This document shows positions 26,298-36,389 of a stretch of 64,000 nt of DNA, in pieces; positions within the stretch are counted from its first letter, which is position 1, and each line of letters starts with the position of its first letter. Below the pieces are notes generated by a model, which had not been told where the DNA came from, searched no databases, and saw only the letters and a list, made by a program, of their open reading frames with translations. The stretch covers positions 248,001-312,000 of the forward strand of contig JALHOP010000001.1 of assembly GCA_022842935.1 (NCBI GenBank). Direction: 5' to 3'. The position numbers and the translations under genes are program-made. Source of the stretch: Myxococcota bacterium (lineage in GTDB: Bacteria > Myxococcota > XYA12-FULL-58-9 > JALHOP01).

Positions 26298-27338
26298 ATG
26301 GCACTTCGCATCGCTATCAATGGCTTCGGTCGCATCGGTCGTTTGGTTTACCGCATGGCCTCCGAGCATCCCGAAATCGAAGTCGTCGCGGTCAACGATC
26401 TGGTCCCCGCGGACAACCTCGCCTACCTGCTCAAGTACGACACCATGCACCGCCGTTTCATGTTGGGCGGTAAGCCGGCGGAGGTGAGCGCGACCGAAAG
26501 CTCGTTTACGGTCAACGGCAAGACCACCAAGACCATGGCGGAGCGCGATCCGGCGAAGCTCCCTTGGAAGGACATGGGGGTGCACTACGTCCTCGAGTCG
26601 ACCGGCCTCTTCACCGAGGGTGAAAAGGCGGCGCTGCACGTCCAAGCGGGCGCCAAACGCGTGGTCATCTCGGCGCCGACGAAAAGCGACGCCAGCGTGG
26701 TTCCGACCATGTGTTTCAAGGTCAATCACGAGTCTTACGACCCGGCGAAGCACACCATCATCTCGAACGCTTCCTGCACGACCAACTGCCTTGCGCCGAT
26801 CGCAAAGGTCATCAACGACGTGTTCGGGCTCGAGGAAGGCTTGATGACGACCGTCCACGCCGCGACGGCCACGCAACCGACCCAAGACGGCCCGTCCAAG
26901 AAAGATTGGCGAGGCGGTCGCAACGCCTACCAGAACATCATTCCCGCCTCGACCGGCGCCGCTAAAGCGGTCACCCTGTGTATCCCTGGGCTCAAGGGCA
27001 AGCTGACGGGCATGTCGTTCCGTGTACCGACAGCGGATGTGTCTTGCGTCGACCTCACGTTCCGCACCGCGAAAGAGACCTCGCTCAAGGACATCAACGC
27101 CGCCATGAAGAAGGCGAGCGAGGGCGCGATGTCTGGTGTGCTCGGCTACACCGAAGAAGAAGTCGTCTCGAGTGACTTCATCGGCGACCGACGCAGCTCG
27201 ATCTACGACGCCGGCGCGGGCATCGAGCTCAATAGCCGATTCTTCAAGGTCGTTAGCTGGTACGACAACGAAGCGGGCTACGCGGCGCGCTGCGTGGACA
27301 TGCTTCGCATGATGGCCGAAAAAGACGGTATCCGCTGA
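26298..27338 (+). CDS. gap: Glyceraldehyde-3-phosphate dehydrogenase
   Basis: 346 aa. It oxidises glyceraldehyde-3-phosphate with NAD and phosphate to 1,3-bisphosphoglycerate. Start [19 protein letters not shown] gives the NAD-binding glycine motif; the active-site Cys160 is in [12 protein letters not shown], with the His partner in [15 protein letters not shown]. The end [17 protein letters not shown] is invariant in the family. ATG 26298 was chosen by this N-terminus. Followed by a strong bidirectional terminator. Confidence 0.98.
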   Translation: MALRIAINGFGRIGRLVYRMASEHPEIEVVAVNDLVPADNLAYLLKYDTMHRRFMLGGKPAEVSATESSFTVNGKTTKTMAERDPAKLPWKDMGVHYVLESTGLFTEGEKAALHVQAGAKRVVISAPTKSDASVVPTMCFKVNHESYDPAKHTIISNASCTTNCLAPIAKVINDVFGLEEGLMTTVHAATATQPTQDGPSKKDWRGGRNAYQNIIPASTGAAKAVTLCIPGLKGKLTGMSFRVPTADVSCVDLTFRTAKETSLKDINAAMKKASEGAMSGVLGYTEEEVVSSDFIGDRRSSIYDAGAGIELNSRFFKVVSWYDNEAGYAARCVDMLRMMAEKDGIR

Positions 27339-27352
27339 GCGCGTAGCGAAAC

Positions 27353-27403
27353 GCGGGTCGCTCTGCAACCGCCCTCATGCGGCGGTCAGCATTCGCGACC
27401 CGC
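27353..27403 (+). terminator. Bidirectional terminator between gap and the convergent lipoprotein gene
   Basis: GCGGGTCGC (27353-27361) pairs with GCGACCCGC (27395-27403), and within the loop ACCGCC pairs with GGCGGT (27368-27386), giving a long two-tier hairpin. It lies 15 bases after the gap stop and 13 bases before the end of the minus-strand gene, so it can serve both. Confidence 0.75.
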
Positions 27404-27415
27404 GCTCGTTGGTTC

Positions 27416-29017
27416 TTACGGGACCTTGGTTGCGAAACCGACCTTCTCGGTCGACATTTGCACGCCGCCGTCCGCGCGTGACAGGCCCACGAGCGTCGTC
27501 CGCGAAGGAGAGAACGGCTCCGCGCCGTCGTTTGTGACTACGGCGGTGATCTGAAGCTGGTAGCCCGTAGACGGAGGCAAGCCCGCCGACAACCGACGGA
27601 GCCGACCGACCGCGAAAGCAGGCGAGGCGCTCGTCACGAACGTGACGGGCCTCTCTCCATCGTCGTCGTAGATACCGAAGAGGTAGGTTGCTCCCGGAAC
27701 GATTTCTGTAGCGAGCTCGGTGGTATCGACGACGCCGTTCTGGGCGGCGCCAACGGGCGAGAGCAGCGCCGGACCAGTTGGTGCGGTGATATCGATCGCC
27801 GTGGTCGTCGGTGTCACGCGCTCGTACATCTCGAGGAGATCGCCGCGACGCAGACGCAACATCACTGGCACTTCGTCGTCGATGGGCACGACGATGGGGT
27901 TCTCGGCGGCCGTGAGATCTTCGATGTGGTTGATCTCGACGGTCGAGTGCTCACCTGCGAGCCACAACACGGCGATGTCGTCCACGAGCTCACCATCGCC
28001 CGCGCGCCCCTGAACATTGATGGTGCGGTTCGCGAGGGTCGTGTCGACGTCCACCTGGATATGGTTGCCGCCGCCGCCGGCGAGAGTGACGGCCTGTTCG
28101 CCGAACTTCTTGTATGCGCTGACTACGCTGCCCAGTCGCGCCGTGGTAATCGCGCGGAACATGCCAGCGACCTGCGTGCCGCCAGGGGCCGGTAGACTGG
28201 TCGCGAAGTTGTAGACCTCGGAGTGGACCGTTCCGCGCCGCGCGTCCTGTCCGCTTGCGCAGTCAACCACCGCGTCGACATGGTCGGTGTCGTCACCGCC
28301 GGTGACCTGGCCGGTGAGTGTCATCGAGCTGGGCTGGGACGCTTCGCTCACGCGCAACATGCCAAGGTAGGGGGTCGCGCTCAGCAGGTCGAGGTAGACG
28401 TTGTTCACATAGGCCGTCGCGCCCGCTGGCTGGAATACCACGTTGACATCGTACGGTGGGGTGATGTCGCTGACGGTGAATGCACCCGTGGTGTCGGTGA
28501 TCGCATCCACCGAGGTCGTCGCGCGGTAGCCCGACACGTGGACGATGGCATCGACCGCTGGTGTGCCGTTCGCGAGGCGCACGACACCCTGAACGGTGAT
28601 GGGCGGCGGCAAGACCAGCATGAGGCTCGCGCTCGCCGACGCTGCGCGAAGGGCCTGGTCGGCAGGCGTTCCCACGACGCTGATGTTTGCGCTGCCGTCA
28701 CTCGCCGTAGCGGTCGCCGTAATCGTCAACGTCGCAGCATCATCGACCACCGTCGCGCGATCGAACGACGCGGTCACGCCGGCGGGGAGTCCTGCAACGC
28801 TCAAGTTCACGGGGCCAGACCCGAGGCGCGCGGGCCTTCGCAGGACCACGCCGACGCTCGTTGATTGTCCGATCACCAGATCGATATCGGCGGTGGCGAG
28901 CGTTACCCCCAGCTGATTCGACGGATCGTTCTCCCCGTCTTTGCAGGCGACGGCCGAAACGATGAGGAGCGCACAGGCGATTCTTCCGGCGGCGAGACGT
29001 AACATGAGGCCGCGCAT
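27416..29017 (-). CDS. Large secreted lipoprotein with Ig-like and carboxypeptidase-regulatory-like domains
   Basis: 533 aa. The signal peptide ends at Cys25 (SAVAC), so it is a lipoprotein. The body is a chain of beta domains: an Ig-like segment (about 35-130; GPVNLSVAGLPAGVTASFDR), then a carboxypeptidase-regulatory-like segment (about 140-215; VQGVVRLANGTPAVDAIVHV and TDTTGAFTVSDI). Further beta-rich parts extend to the end. Such proteins are usually displayed on the outer membrane. No enzymatic motif was seen. It is transcribed alone. Confidence 0.8.
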   Translation of the reverse strand: MRGLMLRLAAGRIACALLIVSAVACKDGENDPSNQLGVTLATADIDLVIGQSTSVGVVLRRPARLGSGPVNLSVAGLPAGVTASFDRATVVDDAATLTITATATASDGSANISVVGTPADQALRAASASASLMLVLPPPITVQGVVRLANGTPAVDAIVHVSGYRATTSVDAITDTTGAFTVSDITPPYDVNVVFQPAGATAYVNNVYLDLLSATPYLGMLRVSEASQPSSMTLTGQVTGGDDTDHVDAVVDCASGQDARRGTVHSEVYNFATSLPAPGGTQVAGMFRAITTARLGSVVSAYKKFGEQAVTLAGGGGNHIQVDVDTTLANRTINVQGRAGDGELVDDIAVLWLAGEHSTVEINHIEDLTAAENPIVVPIDDEVPVMLRLRRGDLLEMYERVTPTTTAIDITAPTGPALLSPVGAAQNGVVDTTELATEIVPGATYLFGIYDDDGERPVTFVTSASPAFAVGRLRRLSAGLPPSTGYQLQITAVVTNDGAEPFSPSRTTLVGLSRADGGVQMSTEKVGFATKVP

Positions 29018-29115
29018 CTAACTTCAGCGCGGCGAACTTTCCAAAAACCTGGCGCGCTTTCTTTCCTCGCGACTACCGGACTTGCCGCCGGATAGCAGCA
29101 GTTCGAGCGCTCGGG

Positions 29116-30504
29116 TCAGGGCTCCCGGATCATCTTCTCCGGCCGGACCACTTCATCGAACTTCGCGGCGTCGAGCAGGCCCAGCTCGAGGACCGACTCA
29201 CGCAGCGTGATGCCTTTCTTGTGAGCGTTCTTGGCTGCCTTCGCGGCGTTGTCGTAGCCGATGACCGGATTCAACGCGGTCACGAGCATCAAGCTCTTTC
29301 CGACGAGCTCGGCAATGCGGGCCTCGGCGGGTTCGATGCCCACGGCGCAATGCTCATCAAACGATGCGCAGGCGTCCGCCAAGAGTCGGATGGACCAGAG
29401 GACATTGTGAACGATCACCGGCTTGAAGACGTTGAGCTCGAAATTACCCTGCGACGCCGCGAAGCCCACGGCAGCGTCGTTACCCATGACCTGCGCACAG
29501 ACCATGGTGAGCGCTTCCGACTGGGTCGGATTCACCTTGCCGGGCATGATTGAGCTGCCGGGCTCGTTCTCGGGGATGGTGATCTCGCCAATGCCGCAGC
29601 GCGGGCCACTCGCGAGCCAGCGGACGTCGTTGGCCACCTTCATGAGCGCGGTCGCCAAGGTCTTAAGGGCCCCGTGCATGAACACGAGCGGCTCATGGCC
29701 GGCGAGGGCGGCAAACTTGTTCGGGGCGGTAACGAACGGCTTGCCACTGATCTTGGCGATGTTCTTGGCGACACGCGGGGCCCACTCCTTGTGCGCGTTC
29801 AACCCGGTGCCGACCGCAGTGCCGCCGAGAGCAAGCTCGTAGACGCCGGGGAGGGCGAGCTCAACGGCCTTCACTGCGATGTCCAGCTGCGCGACATAGC
29901 CCGAGAACTCCTGGCCGAGGGTGAGCGGCGTCGCGTCTTGCAGATGGGTTCGCCCAATCTTCACGAACTTGTCGAACTGGACCGCCTTGGACGAAAGGGT
30001 GCTGCGCAGCTGCGCGATCATCGGGAGCAAGTGGCCCACGACCTGTTCCGCGACGGCGACGTGCATCACTGTGGGGAACACGTCGTTCGACGACTGCGAC
30101 ATGTTGACGTGGTCGTTCGGATGGACTGGCTTCTTCGAGCCCATCTCGCCGCCGAGCATCTCGATGGCGCGGTTCGAGATGACTTCGTTGGCATTCATGT
30201 TGGTCTGCGTGCCGCTACCCGTCTGCCAGACGACGAGGGGAAAGTGGTCGTCGAGCTTGCCATCGATGACCTCGTCCGCCGCCTTGCAGATGGTCTCGGC
30301 GAGCTTCTTGTCGAGCTTGCCGAGCTCCGCATTGGTCTCCGCGGAGGCCTTCTTGACGATTCCGAGAGCGCGGATCAGCGGGCGAGTGAACCGGTCGCCG
30401 CCGATCTTGAAGTTCTGTGTCGAGCGCTGCGTCTGCGCCCCCCAGTAGCGGTCCGCCGGGACCTCGATGTCACCCATGGTGTCGCGTTCGAGACGGTTTT
30501 TCAT
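29116..30504 (-). CDS. fumC: Fumarate hydratase class II
   Basis: 462 aa. Iron-independent fumarase that hydrates fumarate to malate in the TCA cycle. Family markers are [20 protein letters not shown] near the start, the substrate site [11 protein letters not shown] and [20 protein letters not shown], and the superfamily signature [11 protein letters not shown] (Ser about 317). The ATG at 30504 was chosen because the family begins [12 protein letters not shown] start 33 codons upstream is possible but gives a low-complexity extension. Confidence 0.97.
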   Translation of the reverse strand: MKNRLERDTMGDIEVPADRYWGAQTQRSTQNFKIGGDRFTRPLIRALGIVKKASAETNAELGKLDKKLAETICKAADEVIDGKLDDHFPLVVWQTGSGTQTNMNANEVISNRAIEMLGGEMGSKKPVHPNDHVNMSQSSNDVFPTVMHVAVAEQVVGHLLPMIAQLRSTLSSKAVQFDKFVKIGRTHLQDATPLTLGQEFSGYVAQLDIAVKAVELALPGVYELALGGTAVGTGLNAHKEWAPRVAKNIAKISGKPFVTAPNKFAALAGHEPLVFMHGALKTLATALMKVANDVRWLASGPRCGIGEITIPENEPGSSIMPGKVNPTQSEALTMVCAQVMGNDAAVGFAASQGNFELNVFKPVIVHNVLWSIRLLADACASFDEHCAVGIEPAEARIAELVGKSLMLVTALNPVIGYDNAAKAAKNAHKKGITLRESVLELGLLDAAKFDEVVRPEKMIREP

Positions 30505-30541
30505 GCGCCCCAAATAGACGGGGAGCGGGCATCTTGCAACG

Positions 30542-32326
30542 CTACTTGAGGGTCTTTGCCGGCGGGGCGTGTTTGTCGGGGAGCGGTCCGGGATAGCGGG
30601 CACGAAGGGCGGTCATTAGGGCATCCCGGTCGACCGCTTCGAGCATGCGCCGGTCGCTCGGAGCGACCTTGGCTAGGGCCGGGCCGATGCCGTCGCCGCC
30701 CAGGGCCATGAAGTCACTGGTCGCGACCTCGTAAACACCCTCGGGAAGTGGACGGCCGTTCCGCGTCAGGACCACCGTGTCGCCACGCGGCTTGATCTCG
30801 AACCCGTAGGTCACTGGCGGGTCTTTGCGGGTCACGGTGAGGATGCGCATTGCTTCGCTGAGCTCTCCCTTCTTGAGCTTCAAGACCGTGACGCGGTTGC
30901 CAAACGGGCAAACGTCGTAGATGGCTCCGAAGTCGAGGTCGCCCGGGGGCAGATCGTTACGGATGCTACCCGCGTTCGAGAACGCGAGCTTCGTGCCCGC
31001 CAGCTCGGCGAAGCCCTTCACGACATACTGGCCGACCGTCTCCATCTTCGCTGGCTGCGGCACCAGTCTGCGCCTCTTCTTGACTGGAGGTTGCGGCATT
31101 GGCGAGGGCGTCCGCCGCAGCGGAGCTGGCAATCGAATGCCCACCGTGCTCGCCTTGAGATTGCGGACCTCTGCGAAGTAAGGCGTCAGCACGTGTTCGA
31201 CGCGTTCGTCCGGTTTGATCGTGACACCTTCATACGTCGCCGGCTGGACTTTGGCGTCAGGGCCTGGTGGATCGCCGCAGGTGCCGTCGCCCCACGTGGT
31301 AAGGCAAAGCGCCACAGGCTTGCGAATCGTCGTGTTGGCGGCGTCGACCCCGCCGTGTGGCCCGATGCACACGTCGATGCGGCCCAGCTTGCGCGCGTAG
31401 GAGCTACTTTCGATCACCGGGACCCCATCGATCCAGGTGGCGACGTCCTTGTGTGTATGGCCGGCGACGGCGATGTCCACCGTACCTTTCGGGAGGGCAG
31501 CGAGCAGTTGCTGCAACTCGCTCGTCTTGTCGCAGCTCGAGGCATCGCGAGGATCGTCGATCGACGCGCATTCCGTACCCACGTGACCGACGAGCACGAC
31601 GAGCTTTGCGCCCTTGGTGCGCAAGATAGCGGACTCGGCTTGCACGAGCGTCCCCTGGTCCAAGAAGTCGAGGGGCTCGACGTTGCGCGCGAACGTCGTG
31701 CTCGGCGTGCTCACGGTGGACATGCCGATGATGCCAACGTCGATGTCCCCCACGCGCTTCAGGATGCTTCCTTTGACGTTCGGCCAGTCGATACGGCGGT
31801 TCTGCTCTCGGTCGAACACGTTGACGGCCAGGATTGGGAACATCGCCTCGCTCGTGCGCTGCTTGACCACCGCGAGGACGTCACGCGCTCCACTTTTGCC
31901 TGCGCCGAAGTCGAACTCGTGATTGCCGAGGACGCCCGCGTCGTACTGGATGGCATTCATGGCATCGACGGTAGGCTTGCCTTCGAAGTGGTCGGAGGCG
32001 AACGTACCCCGGTACATGTCGCCTGCGTCGACCAAGAGCACGCCGTGTTTCGTGGTTGCGCGTACCGCGTTGACGTAGGCAGCCAAGACCGGTAGTCCGC
32101 CCTCGCGGACTGGGTTGGCGTCGGGGCCGTGGCTACGCGGCTCGAGCGTACCATGCAGATCGTTGGTCGCGAGCAGGGTGATGCAGGGGTCGCTGGGCGG
32201 TGTTGGCTTCGGGCGCTCGGGCTTGGGCTCGTCAGAGGTGAGCGTCCGCGTGACCGCAGTGAGGTCGTCGCATGCGCCGAGCCCTAGTGACACGAACGCC
32301 ACGAGAAAGAGAAATCGTGCGTGCAT
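30542..32326 (-). CDS. 5'-nucleotidase/UshA-family lipoprotein metallophosphatase
   Basis: 594 aa. Lipobox LGAC (Cys19) anchors it in the envelope. The N-terminal calcineurin-like domain has all metal motifs: [39 protein letters not shown] and VAGHTHKD. The C-terminal 5'-nucleotidase domain starts about 425 after a Pro/Arg/Lys-rich linker ([20 protein letters not shown]) and holds [20 protein letters not shown]. The family hydrolyses nucleotides or UDP-sugars for scavenging. It lies 37 bases upstream of fumC on the same strand, so read-through is possible, but the functions are unrelated. Confidence 0.93.
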   Translation of the reverse strand: MHARFLFLVAFVSLGLGACDDLTAVTRTLTSDEPKPERPKPTPPSDPCITLLATNDLHGTLEPRSHGPDANPVREGGLPVLAAYVNAVRATTKHGVLLVDAGDMYRGTFASDHFEGKPTVDAMNAIQYDAGVLGNHEFDFGAGKSGARDVLAVVKQRTSEAMFPILAVNVFDREQNRRIDWPNVKGSILKRVGDIDVGIIGMSTVSTPSTTFARNVEPLDFLDQGTLVQAESAILRTKGAKLVVLVGHVGTECASIDDPRDASSCDKTSELQQLLAALPKGTVDIAVAGHTHKDVATWIDGVPVIESSSYARKLGRIDVCIGPHGGVDAANTTIRKPVALCLTTWGDGTCGDPPGPDAKVQPATYEGVTIKPDERVEHVLTPYFAEVRNLKASTVGIRLPAPLRRTPSPMPQPPVKKRRRLVPQPAKMETVGQYVVKGFAELAGTKLAFSNAGSIRNDLPPGDLDFGAIYDVCPFGNRVTVLKLKKGELSEAMRILTVTRKDPPVTYGFEIKPRGDTVVLTRNGRPLPEGVYEVATSDFMALGGDGIGPALAKVAPSDRRMLEAVDRDALMTALRARYPGPLPDKHAPPAKTLK

Positions 32327-32341
32327 GATGGGAGCTCGGAT

Positions 32342-32369
32342 GAGCCGGCGCGACGCTCCACGCCGGCTC
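32342..32369 (-). terminator. Hairpin between the Fic-like gene and the 5'-nucleotidase gene
   Basis: Nine-base perfect stem, GAGCCGGCG (32342-32350) and CGCCGGCTC (32361-32369), with a 10-base loop. Read on the minus strand it follows the Fic-like gene and precedes the nucleotidase start by 15 bases. There is no T tract, so it may be a weak terminator or a 5' leader structure. Confidence 0.4.
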
Positions 32370-32433
32370 TTCGGGAAGGCTAGCTTCGCTGATGCTTCGC
32401 TAGTGCCTGTGGCTTACTTGTCGCGCCGTTCCG

Positions 32434-33222
32434 CTACTGCGCTACGCGACGGTTGTCGCTCGGGCGCAAGAAGCGCAGCGCGTTGTCGAGGGAGTTCTCC
32501 ATCGACTCGGCGATGAACTGACGGAAGTCGCGTTCCGGTCCTCGCAGTGCTTCGTAGTAGCGCTGGCGATCCGACGCGTGGATGATCACGGGCAGATAGC
32601 CTTCGCGGATGAGCACGAAGTTGCAGAGCAAGCGCCCGATCATGCCGCTGTACTCCGAGAACGGGAAGACGTGCATGAAGCGGTGATGCATGTTCGCCGC
32701 GAATTCGATCGTGTGCAGATCGTCGCCCTGGCGTGCCTTCAAATAGTCGAGGCACTTCGTGAGCGCGACCTGGATCTTCGCGGGCTGCGCGATCTCATGA
32801 AAGTAGGTGCGATGGATGGGGATGTCCTTGCGGTAAACCCCGGCCATTTCCGGATCGCCGACGAGAAGACCGTGCAGGCTCTTGAGAAATTCGATGGTGA
32901 CCACGAAGCGCTTGGTGTTCGCCTTCTCGCGCATCTGGTCGATGCAGGACTTCTGGTTCTTGATGTCCTGGTAGGTCGGCAGGAGGCTGACGTCGCTAAT
33001 GATCTTGTTGTCGACGGCGCTCTTGATCTCCGGATACGTGAGAACCACGCCCTCGAGGCCGTTTTCATGGTAAATCCATGAAATATCGTACAATTCTTGA
33101 AACTGATCCCAGCTGAGGCCGGTGCGCTCAACTGACTCTTTGACGTCCTCGATGCGCTCGTCGATCTCACTGTAACGCTGCCGCATCGCCCCTTCGGGGT
33201 CGAACAACGCCCAATCAACCAT
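32434..33222 (-). CDS. Fic-domain-like protein with degenerate catalytic motif
   Basis: 262 aa. The fold order matches Fic proteins: an N-terminal inhibitor-like helix (HENGLEGVVLT, 52-62), ending in the expected Glu57-Gly58, then the Fic core around 175-205 and an IREGYLPVIIH segment. Active Fic enzymes transfer AMP from ATP using H-P-F-x-D/E-G-N-G-R. Aligned without gaps, this protein reads F186-P-F-S-E-Y-S-G-M, so the His is Phe, the Asn is Ser and the Arg is Met. A His lies two residues earlier. Activity is therefore doubtful or altered. A near-consensus promoter drives it. Confidence 0.8.
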   Translation of the reverse strand: MVDWALFDPEGAMRQRYSEIDERIEDVKESVERTGLSWDQFQELYDISWIYHENGLEGVVLTYPEIKSAVDNKIISDVSLLPTYQDIKNQKSCIDQMREKANTKRFVVTIEFLKSLHGLLVGDPEMAGVYRKDIPIHRTYFHEIAQPAKIQVALTKCLDYLKARQGDDLHTIEFAANMHHRFMHVFPFSEYSGMIGRLLCNFVLIREGYLPVIIHASDRQRYYEALRGPERDFRQFIAESMENSLDNALRFLRPSDNRRVAQ

Positions 33223-33282
33223 CGCTCGTGCCTCGCTGCGCTTTGTTGAGTCTCAAAAAGTACTTAAAAAACAGCCACTTAG

Positions 33283-33311
33283 ATTGTACGTAGGCGAAAG
33301 TAACTTGTCAA
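33283..33311 (-). promoter_or_regulatory. Near-consensus sigma70 promoter of the Fic-like gene
   Basis: On the minus strand TTGACA (33311-33306) and TACAAT (33288-33283) are separated by exactly 17 bases, which is 11 of 12 consensus positions. The transcript would begin near 33276, giving a 54-base AT-rich leader. This is the closest match to the housekeeping promoter consensus in the window. Confidence 0.8.
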
Positions 33312-33692
33312 AGCGTTGTTTCGGGGCGAGCGATCGAACGTGTCACCGAGCGATGGTGTGGCACGGATTGGCAAGCAAAGTCGGGCTTCTAGCGCCGGGC
33401 CTCGGAAGATGAAAAACCGGCGGAAGGTGGCGTTTTTCGCCGTTTCGGGCGCACGCGCCAAGTTGCAGGCAACCGTTCCAGGGGGCTCCGGATCGGCGGT
33501 TTGGCGTGCCCATTGTTGATCCTTAAGCAGAGCTGGTCGTGTGTGTGGTGGAAGGTCTGTGCAGGGAAAGCGGGGCGCAAGGCGCACCAGGAACCTTCTT
33601 GGATGGCACTGCGGACGCCGCACGCGGCGCGGTGCATTGCCGATAAGAAGGCGTTAAGTTATCACGTGCGCCCAAATTAAAGGGTTCAAGCG
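33312..33692 (+). other. Intergenic region before ribA
   Basis: About 380 bases without a credible gene. The left end holds the minus-strand promoter of the Fic-like gene. Toward the right, TTGCCG (33637-33642) and TTATCA (33659-33664) are 16 bases apart and could be a weak promoter for ribA. No FMN riboswitch-like core was recognised, although the next gene is in riboflavin synthesis. Confidence 0.4.
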
Positions 33693-34400
33693 GTGACCAC
33701 GTTACCCTTCGATATCGATCCCGAGAGCCGCTGGTTGGTGCCGGCCTCCCTGCCCGACGTCGGCGCTCGCCTCTACGAGCCCGCTGGCGACGACGGAGTC
33801 TCCCGCGTCTTCGCGGAGGTCTACGCGCGCGCTTTCCTCCCTACGCAGCATGGCGAGTTTGCCATTCTGGTGTTTCGCAACAACCAGGACGAGCAGGAGC
33901 ACGTCGCGCTGGTCAGGGGAGAAGTGCGGGGACATGAGCGCGTCCCGATGCGTGTCCACTCCGAGTGCTTGACCGGAGATGTGTTGGGCTCGTTGCGTTG
34001 CGACTGCCGCGCGCAGCTAGATCTCGCGCTCGAGACTCTTGGGCAAAGCGAGCGCGGCATCCTGCTCTACATGCGTCAGGAGGGCCGTGGCATTGGCCTC
34101 GGTAACAAGATCCGCGCCTATGCCTTGCAAGAACAGGGTTACGACACCGTCGATGCCAATAGGCATCTCGGATTCGATGACGACTTGCGCGACTACACCG
34201 TCGCGGGTCTGATGGTGCGCGCCCTGGGCCCAACCTCGGTCGAGATGTTCACCAACAACCCGCGCAAGATCTTTGGTCTCAAGCGCTTGGGCGTCGCGGT
34301 CGAGGCGCGTTTGCCTCTCGTGACGCCGCCGACGCCCGAGAACGAGCGTTATCTGCTCACCAAGGCACGCCGCTCGGGGCACATCATCCCGTTGCCGTGA
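33693..34400 (+). CDS. ribA: GTP cyclohydrolase II
   Basis: 235 aa. It opens GTP to the diaminopyrimidine that starts riboflavin synthesis. The zinc-binding cysteines are Cys92, Cys103 and Cys105 in HSECLTGDVLGSLRCDCR; the catalytic stretch is LLYMRQEGRGIGLGNKIRAY and the C-terminal block MFTNNPRKIFGLKRLGV is conserved. Stand-alone RibA without the RibB domain. GTG start at 33693 with weak ribosome binding. The stop overlaps the next gene start by four bases. Confidence 0.95.
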   Translation: MTTLPFDIDPESRWLVPASLPDVGARLYEPAGDDGVSRVFAEVYARAFLPTQHGEFAILVFRNNQDEQEHVALVRGEVRGHERVPMRVHSECLTGDVLGSLRCDCRAQLDLALETLGQSERGILLYMRQEGRGIGLGNKIRAYALQEQGYDTVDANRHLGFDDDLRDYTVAGLMVRALGPTSVEMFTNNPRKIFGLKRLGVAVEARLPLVTPPTPENERYLLTKARRSGHIIPLP

Positions 34401-35533
34401 CCGACGCGGCAGACGTCAGAGCACGAGGAGCCGAGCGTCTACGCGAGCGGGCGCGCTCGCATCTTCTGCTCGACGCGAACGCGGATGCTCCCGTGCGACG
34501 CGAGGCCCTCGATGCGTACCTCGAGGCCGCGCAGCTCGTTGTCTTTCCGCGCGACGCTGCGGCCAGGGTCGCCAAGGATCGCGCTACGATTGCCGATGTC
34601 TTGGGCTGCACGCCTGGGGAGCTCGTCTTCACGAGCGGAGGCACGGAGGCCGATGCGGTCGCACTCCACATCTTGCTTGCTGGAGGCACACGACCCCTCG
34701 CCGTGAGCGCCATCGAGCACGCTGCCGTCATCAAGACCGCTTCGAGCTGGACTACGGGTGCGGGCCTTTCCCTTCTGCGCTTGCCGGTCGAGCGAACGGG
34801 CATCGTCGACCGCGCGGCGCTTGCAACTCTGCCAGCCGGGGTCGGTTTGTCGGTCGTGGCGGCGAGCAACGAGACGGGCGTCGTCCAGCCATTGTCCGAA
34901 ATAGCGGATGAAGTACATGGCCGAGAAGGCCTCGTCCACACGGACGCAGCTCAGCTTCCTGGGCGCGCGGAGTTTGACGTCGGCAAACTCGGAGCCGACG
35001 TTGTGACGTTTTCGTCGCACAAAGTAGGTGCTCCCGGAGGACTTGGAGTTGCGGTTGTCCGCAACGGCCTGCCTGTGACGCGCCCTTCATTCACTAGCTC
35101 CGAGCACGTCGCGAGTATTGCGGCCTTCGCCGTGGCGCTCGTCGCACTGCCGAGCGCAAATGAGCGCGCTGCTACCGCCTCTGGCCGTGATGCGATCGAG
35201 CAGCGCTTGCGCGCGCGGCTGCCCGACGTCTGGGTCGTGGGTGGTGATGCTCCTCGCCTCTCCAATACGAGCTGTCTCGGCTTCACTGGATGCGAGGGTG
35301 ACGCGGTGATGATGGCGCTCGACGTACGCGGCATCGCGGTGAGCACCGGCAGCGCGTGTAGCTCGGGCTCGATCGAGCCGTCGCCAGCCCTACTCGGGAT
35401 GGGGCTTTCGCCCCGTGAAGCCAAGAGCACCATTCGTATCTCGCTGCCGTGCGCTCTCGACGCCTCCACGATCGAACATGTCGTCGAAACGATCGCGCAC
35501 GTGGTGACCGCCGCGCGTTCGATGTCGGCCTGA
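34397..35533 (+). CDS. Cysteine desulfurase, NifS/IscS family
   Basis: 378 aa PLP enzyme of the class that takes sulfur from cysteine for Fe-S clusters, thiamine or tRNA thiolation. The PLP Lys209 is in SSHKVGAPGGLG, the cofactor-stacking His in SAIEHAAV, and the active-site Cys321 in STGSACSSGSIEPS, with the short loop typical of group I enzymes. It starts at GTG 34397, overlapping the ribA stop, so coupled translation is likely. No iscU or mnmA lies nearby, so its sulfur acceptor cannot be told. Confidence 0.9.
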   Translation: MTDAADVRARGAERLRERARSHLLLDANADAPVRREALDAYLEAAQLVVFPRDAAARVAKDRATIADVLGCTPGELVFTSGGTEADAVALHILLAGGTRPLAVSAIEHAAVIKTASSWTTGAGLSLLRLPVERTGIVDRAALATLPAGVGLSVVAASNETGVVQPLSEIADEVHGREGLVHTDAAQLPGRAEFDVGKLGADVVTFSSHKVGAPGGLGVAVVRNGLPVTRPSFTSSEHVASIAAFAVALVALPSANERAATASGRDAIEQRLRARLPDVWVVGGDAPRLSNTSCLGFTGCEGDAVMMALDVRGIAVSTGSACSSGSIEPSPALLGMGLSPREAKSTIRISLPCALDASTIEHVVETIAHVVTAARSMSA

Positions 35534-35540
35534 TGGAGCG

Positions 35541-36389
35541 TTACTTGGGGATTGCTTTCAGGACAGCCTTGCCGTCCTTGATGGCAACCTTGAATTCGAC
35601 GCGCTCGCAGCCGAGCTGAGCCTTTACGGCGGCGCTTTGTTTCCGGATGGTTTCGGCCAGCGCTTCGACCGAGACTGGTTTGCTTTCCCCCGTCTGAGCA
35701 CGCGCCGCTGTGAACGCGGCGTGCAGCTGGTGGATCGGGTCGGCGGGGGCTGGCTTCGTGGTCGGGGCGGCCGCTTTGGGCGTCACGGAGGGTGCGCCAC
35801 GGTCGGCGATCGGGGGGCGACTGGCGGCAGCCGGAGCCTGGCCCGGGGAGGGCTGGGGGCGACTTGCGCCCGTCGGTGTTTGGCTCTGAGGTGCCGCAGG
35901 TCGGCTCACAGGCGTGGGGGCGCTCTTCAGCAAGCCCTTCTCCAGCAGGTCTCGCAACGCGTCGCCATCGTCAGGCTCGAGGCGCCTCGCCGCTTCGTTG
36001 GCCTCGCGATCGGTGAGCTCTCTGCTCAGGTCGCCAATCGGCTCCGCTTCGTCCTCGATGAGCTCGACCTCGTCGGTCACGTCTTTCATCGCTTGCAGGT
36101 GCTTTTGCGCCTTGAGCCTATCGCGCTTGAAGGTGCCTTCTTCGATCTGCCGGACGATACGGTCCCAGTGATTTTCGTAGGTGACGAATGTCGCTTGGGT
36201 CGACTGGAGCTTGAACTTGTAGGCGGTGTTGTTGCTGCGAACGTTCATTAGGCGTCGCAGCTCCTTCTTGAGCCTGTCACGCTCTTTGAGCGGCTCGTGA
36301 CGCTCGACGCCAGCGAAGTACTGCTCATAAGCGATACGAAGCTTCTGTACGGCGTCAGAAAGCGCTTGCGCGTCGTCGAACTCTGTCAA
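35541..36389 (-). CDS. MXAN_5187-family-like cytoplasmic protein
   Basis: 282 aa without signal peptide. The N-terminal region (1-130) is helical, with QKLRIAYEQYFAGVERHEPL and QATFVTYENHWDRIVRQIEE, a block I recall from deltaproteobacterial proteins. A long Pro/Ala/Ser linker follows (about 160-215). The C-terminal segment ends CERVEFKVAIKDGKAVLKAI, resembling the MXAN_5187 C-terminal domain. The function is unknown. Its ATG overlaps the stop of the upstream carboxypeptidase gene by four bases, so the two are co-expressed. Family assignment is from memory of motifs only. Confidence 0.7.
   Translation of the reverse strand: MTEFDDAQALSDAVQKLRIAYEQYFAGVERHEPLKERDRLKKELRRLMNVRSNNTAYKFKLQSTQATFVTYENHWDRIVRQIEEGTFKRDRLKAQKHLQAMKDVTDEVELIEDEAEPIGDLSRELTDREANEAARRLEPDDGDALRDLLEKGLLKSAPTPVSRPAAPQSQTPTGASRPQPSPGQAPAAASRPPIADRGAPSVTPKAAAPTTKPAPADPIHQLHAAFTAARAQTGESKPVSVEALAETIRKQSAAVKAQLGCERVEFKVAIKDGKAVLKAIPK

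Noticed and set aside
33358-33373. Sigma54-like TGGCACGGATTGGCA before ribA
   Set aside because: The GG to GC distance is nine bases rather than ten and the TTGCA block is incomplete.
33312-33692. FMN riboswitch upstream of ribA
   Set aside because: No RFN-element core sequences were recognised in the gap.
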